Translations under genes and position numbers: made by a program | Notes under the pieces: model-generated | What the model was told of the DNA's origin: nothing | Databases searched by the model: none | The model's input: only the letters and a program-made list of their open reading frames with translations | Source: Candidatus Dojkabacteria bacterium UBA5209 | GTDB taxonomy: Bacteria; Patescibacteriota; Dojkabacteria; SC72 | NCBI GenBank assembly: GCA_002412645.1 | Contig: DHVL01000051.1 | Span: 3,183 to 10,603 of the forward strand | Direction of reading: 5' to 3' | Length of the DNA stretch: 7,421 bases | Shown: in pieces, positions 1-5,054 of the stretch | Position numbering within the stretch: position 1 is the stretch's first letter | Layout of the letters: the number at the start of each line of letters is the position of its first letter

Positions 1-432
1 AAACAGAGTAAAGAAGATGAGATAGATCTCTCTATATTAGATATTCCTGGAAAGAAGATATCTAAAGATATGTTAAGAAAGATTGTAGAGGCTAGATGTG
101 AAGAGGTATTTGAATTAGCTAGGGAGAATGTTTCAAGGGCTGGGTTTGATATCGCTATGCCAGCGGGTATTGTACTTTCTGGAGGTTCATCTCTTTTGAA
201 GGATTTAACTAAGTTTACACAAAGTATTTTTGGTGTAGCTGCTAGAATTGGATATCCTTCAGGATTAAGTGGTATGACAGAGGAGATCTCAGATCCTTCT
301 TTTGCTTGTGTACAAGGTTTGATTAAGCACGCAATCGATGATGAAGTAGATGTAGATACCTCACATAGTAAGAGTGGTGGAGGTAATTTCTTTGGAAAGG
401 TAACAAATTGGTTTAAGTCTTTGATGCCCTAA
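1..432 (+). CDS. ftsA: FtsA, cell-division actin homologue (C-terminal part; 5' end outside window)
   Basis: The frame is open from the first base to the TAA at 430-432, giving 143 residues of a protein that starts upstream; full FtsA is usually about 400 residues or more. FtsA is the actin-like ATPase that tethers FtsZ filaments to the membrane and recruits later divisome proteins. The fragment shows the actin-fold nucleotide-binding segment GIVLSGGSSLL (fragment residues about 56-66), followed by the family-typical IGYPSGLSG stretch and the DPSFACVQGLI helix. The last 14 residues (FFGKVTNWFKSLMP) are aromatic and basic and fit the amphipathic membrane-targeting helix found at the FtsA C-terminus, separated from the core by a polar Ser/Gly-rich linker. 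The gene lies 35 bases upstream of ftsZ, the classical order. The internal ATG at 70 is not the true start, since conserved FtsA sequence continues upstream of it. Confidence 0.95.
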   Translation, partial: KQSKEDEIDLSILDIPGKKISKDMLRKIVEARCEEVFELARENVSRAGFDIAMPAGIVLSGGSSLLKDLTKFTQSIFGVAARIGYPSGLSGMTEEISDPSFACVQGLIKHAIDDEVDVDTSHSKSGGGNFFGKVTNWFKSLMP

Positions 433-461
433 ACTGTCCAGATTAAATTTAAAAGTTTGGG
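427..461 (+). promoter_or_regulatory. Possible RNA hairpin covering the ftsA stop and the ftsZ Shine-Dalgarno
   Basis: CCC at 427-429 and AAACT at 431-435 are complementary to GGG at 459-461 and AGTTT at 454-458. This gives an 8-pair stem with one bulged T (430) and an 18-base loop. The stem includes the ftsA stop codon on its left arm and part of the ftsZ ribosome-binding site on its right arm. A ribosome finishing ftsA would open it, so the layout fits translational coupling of ftsZ to ftsA. The pairing is visible in the sequence; stability and function are inferred, and a chance match in AT-rich DNA is possible. Confidence 0.35.
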
Positions 462-463
462 AG
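459..463 (+). promoter_or_regulatory. Shine-Dalgarno sequence of ftsZ
   Basis: GGGAG lies four bases before the ATG at 468 and is the only purine-rich ribosome-binding match in the ftsA-ftsZ gap. It supports the ATG at 468 as start. The spacing is rather short. Confidence 0.6.
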
Positions 464-467
464 AGTT

Positions 468-1709
468 ATGTTAGTTACAACAAATTTAGACCCTGTAGCC
501 AAAATTAAAGTAGTTGGTGTTGGAGGGGGAGGCTGTAATGCTATTAATACAATGATAACCGATTATGATATATCGGGTGTTGAGTTTATGGCTTTAAATA
601 CAGATGCTCAGGCATTGAAACAATCTAAGGCACCAATAACATTGCAGTTAGGTGAAAACCTCACTAAAGGTCTTGGAGTAGGTGGAAACCATGAGATAGG
701 GGCAGATGCAGCTGAAGAGAGTTTAGATCAAATACAGGAGCTCTTAGAGGGTGCAGATATGGTCTTTATTACTGCTGGTATGGGTGGTGGTACAGGTACA
801 GGAGCAGCTCCAATAATTGCTGGTGTTGCAAAGAATATGGGAGCTTTAACTGTAGCTGTTGTTACAAAGCCATTTGACTTTGAAGGTAATAGAAGGAGAG
901 AGGTTGCAGAAGAAGGAATAGAAGCACTAAGAGACAAGGTAGACACATTAATCATTGTTCCAAATCAGAGATTACTAGAGATTGCAGCTGACAATATCTC
1001 CTTTATCGAAGCTATGAAGATGGTAGATTCTGTCCTAGCTGAGGGTGTTAACAGTATTTCTAATTTAATTAGTCAAACAGGGTATATTAATGCAGACTTT
1101 AATGATGCTAAATCAGTTATGCTTAACTCTGGTACAGCATTAATGGGTATTGGTAGAGCATCTGGTGAAAACAGAGCAGAATTAGCAGCACGTGCTGCAA
1201 CTACAAGTCCACTACTAGATATGTCTATTGAGGGTGCTACTGGAGTTCTTTACAATGTTGTTGGTTCTGATTTAACACTTCCTGAAATTAGTCTTGTTTC
1301 TGAACTCATTAAAGAGGCAGTTGATCCATCAGCTAATATTAAATTTGGTGCTCAGATTGACCCTGAATTAGAGGAGGAGATTGTTATTACAATAGTGGCT
1401 ACTGGTTTCGATGAAAATAAGCAGGTATATACAAAACAGCTAAAAGATGAAGATGATGATGAAGCAGTAGGTCTAGGAGGTATTCCTTTCAAATCAAATA
1501 TATTTAAGAAAGAGGAAGAAGATGAGAAGGAAGAGAACTACTTTGATGATGAAGAAATAGAGGATGAGAAGGAAGAAGAGAAAGAGCCAAAAGAAGAAGT
1601 TCAGAAGGGAGCTACTAAGAGAGTAGAGATAGATATGGACGATGATTTTGACGATCCTTTAGACAAACCTGCATTCATGAGAAGAATGTTTAAGGGTAAA
1701 AAGGAGTAA
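468..1709 (+). CDS. ftsZ: FtsZ, tubulin-like cell-division GTPase
   Basis: FtsZ polymerises into the Z-ring that organises septal wall synthesis. The 413-residue product is complete. The N-terminal GTPase domain opens with KVVGVGGGGCNAIN (about 14-27), and the tubulin/FtsZ signature GGGTGTG is at 106-112. The T7 synergy loop that completes the GTPase site of the neighbouring subunit is NADFND at 208-213, with both acidic residues present. The C-terminal tubulin-like domain ends near residue 315. A linker of about 80 residues follows, extremely rich in Glu, Asp and Lys. The end carries PAFMRR (401-406), matching the conserved C-terminal peptide (typically IPAFLRR) that binds FtsA, plus a short basic tail. 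It follows ftsA, whose membrane-targeting helix is also intact, so the FtsA-FtsZ pair appears functional. Nothing essential is missing; linker length and acidity are the only unusual points. Confidence 0.98.
   Translation: MLVTTNLDPVAKIKVVGVGGGGCNAINTMITDYDISGVEFMALNTDAQALKQSKAPITLQLGENLTKGLGVGGNHEIGADAAEESLDQIQELLEGADMVFITAGMGGGTGTGAAPIIAGVAKNMGALTVAVVTKPFDFEGNRRREVAEEGIEALRDKVDTLIIVPNQRLLEIAADNISFIEAMKMVDSVLAEGVNSISNLISQTGYINADFNDAKSVMLNSGTALMGIGRASGENRAELAARAATTSPLLDMSIEGATGVLYNVVGSDLTLPEISLVSELIKEAVDPSANIKFGAQIDPELEEEIVITIVATGFDENKQVYTKQLKDEDDDEAVGLGGIPFKSNIFKKEEEDEKEENYFDDEEIEDEKEEEKEPKEEVQKGATKRVEIDMDDDFDDPLDKPAFMRRMFKGKKE
1521..1576 (+). repeat. Short direct repeat inside the ftsZ acidic linker
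   Basis: The 14-base unit GATGAGAAGGAAGA occurs at 1521-1534 and again at 1563-1576, in the same reading frame, so both copies encode DEKEE. The surrounding bases are nearly all purines on the + strand. The likely cause is slippage or duplication in a low-complexity region whose charge, not sequence, is under selection. Confidence 0.6.
1701..1706 (+). promoter_or_regulatory. Shine-Dalgarno sequence of the DUF167 gene
   Basis: AAGGAG ends directly before the ftsZ stop codon and lies six bases before the GTG at 1713. This is the strongest ribosome-binding match near any start in the window and decides the GTG start of the small downstream gene. Confidence 0.75.
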
Positions 1710-1712
1710 GTA

Positions 1713-1931
1713 GTGAAGATAGAGGTTGTTGTAAAAACAAACTCTCAGAAAGCAGAAATATCCCATTTAAAAGGTAATACCTATTCAGTTAGGCTTTGCT
1801 CTGCTCCACATGAGAATATTGCTAATGAGGAGTTAATAGAGGTCCTTTCTGAGTACTTCCAATATCCTAAAAGCTCTATTAAAATACTACGAGGTTTAAA
1901 GAGTAAAATAAAGTTAGTAGAGATAGAGTGA
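1713..1931 (+). CDS. DUF167 / YggU (UPF0235) family protein
   Basis: This 72-residue protein starts at GTG 1713, three bases after the ftsZ stop and after a good AAGGAG. It matches the small DUF167 fold: a first strand KIEVVVKTNSQKAEI, then YSVRLCSAP (24-32), the family hallmark ANEELIEVLSEYF (37-49), and KSSIKILRGLKSKIKLVEI (53-71). Those elements correspond to the usual KVRLxAPPxxGKANxALIexLA and SRxKxVxI pattern. The usual PPVDGKAN loop is altered here to APHENIAN. The biochemical function of the family is unknown; it is often near yggT/ylmG and other division or wall genes. Here it lies between ftsZ and rodA with essentially no spacing, so it is co-transcribed with them. It ends in TGA that overlaps the rodA start, which also shows that UGA is a stop in this organism. 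Family assignment is good; a role in division is only guilt by association. Confidence 0.85.
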   Translation: MKIEVVVKTNSQKAEISHLKGNTYSVRLCSAPHENIANEELIEVLSEYFQYPKSSIKILRGLKSKIKLVEIE

Positions 1932-3247
1932 AGATACAAAGGAAAGAAAAAAAGAAATTACATATTGATTTAGCATTACTTTTACCAATACTTTTTCTTT
2001 GTTTGATAGGGATAGTAGCACTACTTTCAACTGTTATTACTACTGATGGTACATTTGGAGATATGTCTATTATCAACAAGCAACTGATATTTATCTTGTT
2101 TGGACTTGGTATATACTTCCTTATGTCGGTTGTAAACATCTCTGTTTTTAGAGAGTGGCAAATAGTACTTCTTGTATATATTCTTACACTAATACTCCTA
2201 ATCTTAGTGTTAGTAATAGGACCTGTTGTTAATAATGTACAAAGATGGTTAGTAGTTGGTGGAGTACAGATACAGCCTTCTGAGATTGCAAAATTTACTG
2301 TAATACTAACCACAGCTGCAGTACTTTCTATGAAGGATAAGTACAATGAGTGGTTTCTTTTCTTAATATCATTCCTACTAACAGCGCCTCTGGTTGTTTT
2401 AATATATATGCAACCTAGTGGTAGTATGTCCATACTAACCCTAATTATATGGTTTCTAGTTGCTTTTACAGGATTAAATAATCAATTAAGGAATAGCATA
2501 TTGCTAGTGATAATAGGGAGTATTACTCTGACCTTTTTCTTAATTAGTGTTACTGGTAATTGGATGTTTCTCTTAATATCTCTAGTTGGTATAGTTTTTG
2601 CTATTTTTGGTTTCTACTACAGAGATAGCTGGAAGGTATTCATTGTGGGTGCAGTAGGTGTCAGTATAGCTCTGGGGCTTTTCTCTACTGTTTTGTACAG
2701 TAATATTCTTAGAGATTACCAAAAGGATAGGATAGAGGTATTTCTCAATCCTACAGGCGATACTCAAGATTTAGGCTTTAATGTTAATCAGGCAAGAATA
2801 GCTATTGGTTCTGGTCAGATCTTTGGTAAAGGTTTTGGTAATGGTACTCAAAGTAAGAGAAATTTTCTTCCTGAGCATCAGACAGACTTCATATATGCAT
2901 CCTTTGCAGAAGAGTTTGGTTTAGTAGGCTCACTTTTTCTATTAGCTCTATTTGGTGTCATTATTACCAGAGGTTTGGTTGTATCAGTAAATAATGTAGA
3001 TAACCCCTTCTTTGTTATGCTTACAGTTGGTATCACCATGAAAATACTTCTAGAGGTGTTTATCAATATCGGTACCAATACAGGAGCTATACCTGCTACT
3101 GGTATTCCTTTACCTTTAATTAGTGCAGGAGGTAGTATTACTGTTATGACTCTATTCTCTTTAGGGGTAATTCAAAGTATAATGAATGACAATCTTAAGA
3201 AAGATAAAAAGGGTAATATAATTGACAATTATGAATTTATAAATTAA
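1928..3247 (+). CDS. rodA: SEDS-family peptidoglycan glycosyltransferase, RodA type
   Basis: SEDS proteins (RodA, FtsW) are integral membrane enzymes that polymerise lipid II into glycan strands with a partner class B PBP. The 439-residue product has a short basic cytoplasmic N-terminus (KIQRKEKKK) and then about ten hydrophobic segments. Conserved motifs are QRW with Trp107 (as in RodA Trp105 of B. subtilis), QPSEIAK at 116-122, the loop IAIGSGQIFGKGFGNGTQ, LPEHQTDF at 314-321 with the conserved acidic residue Asp320, and GIPLPLISAGGS at 392-403. The GTQ before LPE favours RodA over FtsW. Start is GTG 1928, overlapping the previous stop by four bases (GTGA), so translation is probably coupled. 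It is somewhat longer than typical RodA and ends in a hydrophilic tail whose DNA also carries the rplU promoter. Its place directly after ftsZ leaves open whether it also serves division. SEDS call is firm; RodA versus FtsW about 80 percent. Confidence 0.92.
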   Translation: MKIQRKEKKKLHIDLALLLPILFLCLIGIVALLSTVITTDGTFGDMSIINKQLIFILFGLGIYFLMSVVNISVFREWQIVLLVYILTLILLILVLVIGPVVNNVQRWLVVGGVQIQPSEIAKFTVILTTAAVLSMKDKYNEWFLFLISFLLTAPLVVLIYMQPSGSMSILTLIIWFLVAFTGLNNQLRNSILLVIIGSITLTFFLISVTGNWMFLLISLVGIVFAIFGFYYRDSWKVFIVGAVGVSIALGLFSTVLYSNILRDYQKDRIEVFLNPTGDTQDLGFNVNQARIAIGSGQIFGKGFGNGTQSKRNFLPEHQTDFIYASFAEEFGLVGSLFLLALFGVIITRGLVVSVNNVDNPFFVMLTVGITMKILLEVFINIGTNTGAIPATGIPLPLISAGGSITVMTLFSLGVIQSIMNDNLKKDKKGNIIDNYEFIN

Positions 3248-3250
3248 AAT
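3222..3250 (+). promoter_or_regulatory. Sigma-70-type promoter of rplU
   Basis: The -35 box TTGACA (3222-3227) is a perfect consensus match. The -10 box TAAAAT (3245-3250) matches five of six bases, and the spacer is 17 bases, the optimum. The -35 lies in the last rodA codons and the -10 covers the rodA stop codon. Transcription would start near G3257, three bases before the rplU ATG, giving a nearly leaderless mRNA. That fits the absence of a Shine-Dalgarno sequence at rplU. The match is strong, but AT-rich DNA produces false -10 boxes and no experiment is available. Confidence 0.65.
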
Positions 3251-3259
3251 CCACTCGTT

Positions 3260-3592
3260 ATGGTTAAATCTAAAGAAAATACAAAGTTTGCAGTTATCAA
3301 GATATCTGGAGTACAGCTCAAGGTTTTTGAAGGTAAAGAGTATGAAGTAAACAAGATAGAGGGAGCTAAGGGTGACACTATTGAAATTAAAGATGTACTT
3401 CTTGTTTCAGATGGAGAGGAGACTAAGGTAGGTACACCACTAGTAGAGGGTGCTAAGGTTGTATTAGAGATTACTTCTCAAAAGAAAGATGACAAGATAA
3501 AGGTATTTAAGTATAAAGCAAAATCTAGATACAGAAAGACTCAAGGCCACAGAGCATTAATAACAAGAGTTTCTGTTAAATCAATTGCTTAA
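3260..3592 (+). CDS. rplU: 50S ribosomal protein L21
   Basis: L21 (bL21) binds 23S rRNA and helps assemble the large subunit. The 110-residue product follows the family pattern: FAVIKISGVQLKVFEG (10-25), GDTIEIKDVLLVSDGE (38-53), VGTPLVEGAKVVLEI (57-71), and the signature KIKVFKYKAKSRYRKTQGHR (79-98). The family start AVIxTGGKQYKV is changed to AVIKISGVQLKV, so the usual Gly-Gly-Lys-Gln-Tyr turn is lost apart from Gln19. The ATG at 3260 is the first usable start after the rodA stop and has no Shine-Dalgarno sequence; the promoter just upstream predicts an almost leaderless message. A short Lys-rich N-terminal extension makes it slightly longer than usual. In most bacteria rplU directly precedes rpmA; here a methyltransferase gene lies between them. 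Confidence 0.95.
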   Translation: MVKSKENTKFAVIKISGVQLKVFEGKEYEVNKIEGAKGDTIEIKDVLLVSDGEETKVGTPLVEGAKVVLEITSQKKDDKIKVFKYKAKSRYRKTQGHRALITRVSVKSIA

Positions 3593-3593
3593 A

Positions 3594-4760
3594 ATGCGAT
3601 ATTTCTTCCAATCAGGTACTTTTCAAGACCTCTCTTATGCAGAGCTACTTTGTGTATTAGAATCATATGGTATATCAAAAGATAGTTTAAAGAATGTAGG
3701 AGGAGGAATTTACTTACTTGAAAATAATAATATTAAGGAGGATGTAGTTAAGAAGATATTTGGTAGGTTAGGTGGATATATTAGATTTGGTATTGTAGTT
3801 GAGGATTTAGATTCTTTCTTACCTTCATTTAACGATTTTAAAAAGATTACCTTCGGTATTTCCTTTATTAGTAATGAAGGTGGTGATAGGCAAAGTATTG
3901 TTAAGCTTTCTAATGATGTTAAGAGATATTTTAAGAGTTTGGGAATATCTTCTAGATTTTTAATACCAAAAGAGAATCAATTAAATGAGGCTCAGATTAG
4001 GAATAATGATTTGTTAGAAGAAGGGTTTGAGTTTTGTATATTTGATACTACCAATGGTCAAATGTATGGTAGAACAGTTGCTGTTCAAGATGTACAAGGG
4101 TTTGTACATAGGGATTTGGATAAGCCGGTATCTGATTACGAAATGGGAGTACTACCTCAGAAGTTAGCTCGTATGATGTGTAATTTAACATCTCAAAAAG
4201 ATGGAATATTGTGGGATCCTTTCTGTGGTAGTGGTACTGTTTTAATGGAGGCCTCTTTACTTGGTTTTGATATTTTAGGTACTGATGTTGATACACAGGC
4301 TATACAAAATACAGACAAAAACATACAGTGGTTAAGAGATGAGGGACTAATTACTGGAATTAAATATAATCTTTTTCCATTAGATATACATAATGTTGAG
4401 AAAAGAATAGTAAAAGATTTAAAGAGAACGGGTATAAACAGTGTAGTATGTGAGCCTTTTATGGGACCTGCTCAAAGAAAAGAGTTAACTGAGAGTAAAG
4501 CAGAGATACTGTTAGAGGATGTACAACAGCTATATATTTCTCTTTTTAAGATATTAAATGAAATAGCTAGAAGTGGTTTTAAGGTTGTACTTGTAATACC
4601 TTCATACAAGACATTAAAAGGTGAAAGAACTATTAATATATCCCAGTTTGCAGAGAAGAAATGGGATGTTTTGAACAAAAAATATACAAAAGGGGACTTG
4701 AAATGGAGGAGAAATAATAGTATTATCACAAGGAATATTTTTATACTATCCAAAAGATAA
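3594..4760 (+). CDS. THUMP / TRM11-like SAM-dependent RNA methyltransferase
   Basis: The product of 388 residues has the architecture of the TRM11/Trm-G10/Trm14/RlmL group, which make N2-methylguanosine in tRNA or rRNA. The N-terminus (RYFFQSGTFQDLSYAELLCVL) resembles the start of Trm-G10/Trm11 enzymes, and a THUMP-like region follows to about residue 165. The linker motif GVLPQKLARMM (185-195) matches the usual GMLPPKLARxM. The Rossmann methyltransferase domain shows motif I DPFCGSGT (208-215) and an acidic ribose-binding residue in GTDVD (229-233). Motif IV, normally (D/N)PPY, reads CEPFMGP (286-292). I chose ATG 3594, one base after the rplU stop; a TTG at 3585 in the same frame would overlap rplU and is less likely. 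No Shine-Dalgarno is seen, so reinitiation after rplU is plausible. Substrate (tRNA G10/G26-like or 23S rRNA) cannot be told from sequence; the ribosomal neighbours leave rRNA open. Confidence 0.85.
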   Translation: MRYFFQSGTFQDLSYAELLCVLESYGISKDSLKNVGGGIYLLENNNIKEDVVKKIFGRLGGYIRFGIVVEDLDSFLPSFNDFKKITFGISFISNEGGDRQSIVKLSNDVKRYFKSLGISSRFLIPKENQLNEAQIRNNDLLEEGFEFCIFDTTNGQMYGRTVAVQDVQGFVHRDLDKPVSDYEMGVLPQKLARMMCNLTSQKDGILWDPFCGSGTVLMEASLLGFDILGTDVDTQAIQNTDKNIQWLRDEGLITGIKYNLFPLDIHNVEKRIVKDLKRTGINSVVCEPFMGPAQRKELTESKAEILLEDVQQLYISLFKILNEIARSGFKVVLVIPSYKTLKGERTINISQFAEKKWDVLNKKYTKGDLKWRRNNSIITRNIFILSKR

Positions 4761-4784
4761 TATTTAATTTAAATACACAGAGAA

Positions 4785-5051
4785 ATGTCACATGTTGTAG
4801 GAGCAGGTAGTGTCACAATGGGAGGTAATGTTGCCGGTAAGAGACTCGGTGTTAAAAAGTACGAAGGAGAGAATGTAAAATCTGGAAACATTATCGTTAA
4901 GCAGAGAGGTTCTGTGTATCACCCAGGTAAGAATACATATATGTCTAAGGATTACTCTATTCATGCTAAGACTGATGGTATTGTAAAGTTTAGACGTATG
5001 AGTGGTTTTAAGAGAGGACAGTTCTATATCGATGTGGTAGAATCTCTTTAA
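4785..5051 (+). CDS. rpmA: 50S ribosomal protein L27
   Basis: L27 (bL27) sits beside the peptidyl-transferase centre, and its N-terminal tail reaches toward the P-site tRNA. The 88-residue product has the family core GKRLGVKKYEGENVKSGNIIVKQRG (in pieces: GKRLGVK at 18-24, GNIIVKQRG at 34-42), then HPGKN (46-50) and the strand DGIVKFRR. The tail is unusual: the typical AHKKGxGSTRNGRDSxGKR reads SHVVGAGSVTMGGNVAGKR, so the Lys-Lys pair and the RNGRDS block are gone, though His3 and the Gly/Ser spacing remain. The Met-Ser-His start means there is no cleavable N-terminal extension of the Firmicutes type. The ATG lies 24 bases after the previous gene without a clear Shine-Dalgarno; a weak promoter-like pair (TTTATA at 4740, TTTAAT at 4763, spacer 17) precedes it, but I would not rely on it. 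Confidence 0.95.
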   Translation: MSHVVGAGSVTMGGNVAGKRLGVKKYEGENVKSGNIIVKQRGSVYHPGKNTYMSKDYSIHAKTDGIVKFRRMSGFKRGQFYIDVVESL

Positions 5052-5054
5052 GAG

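Noticed and set aside
1929..1931. Possible UGA recoding (as in Gracilibacteria or Absconditabacteria)
   Set aside because: This TGA ends the DUF167 protein exactly where the family normally ends and overlaps the next start codon; no other gene in the window has an in-frame TGA.
1879..2433. Long antisense open frame (184 codons) opposite the start of rodA
   Set aside because: Its translation shows no recognisable domain, it lies wholly opposite strongly conserved SEDS sequence, and its length is explained by the codon pattern of the sense gene.
3585..3596. TTG at 3585 as the start of the TRM11-like methyltransferase
   Set aside because: It would overlap the end of rplU by eight bases and adds only three residues; ATG 3594 directly after the rplU stop begins with the family-like RYFF segment.
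4740..4768. Promoter-like pair before rpmA (TTTATA, 17 bases, TTTAAT)
   Set aside because: The -35 matches only four of six bases, and in such AT-rich DNA this level of match is expected by chance; noted in the rpmA entry but not called.
4784..4800. ATGTCACATGTTGT around the rpmA start as a possible parS site
   Set aside because: Only CAC.TG fits the parS core; the arms are not complementary and do not match TGTTTCACGTGAAACA.
5044..5054. CTCTT-T-AAGAG inverted repeat at the rpmA end
   Set aside because: The arms are five bases with a one-base loop, which cannot form a stable hairpin, and there is no T-run.
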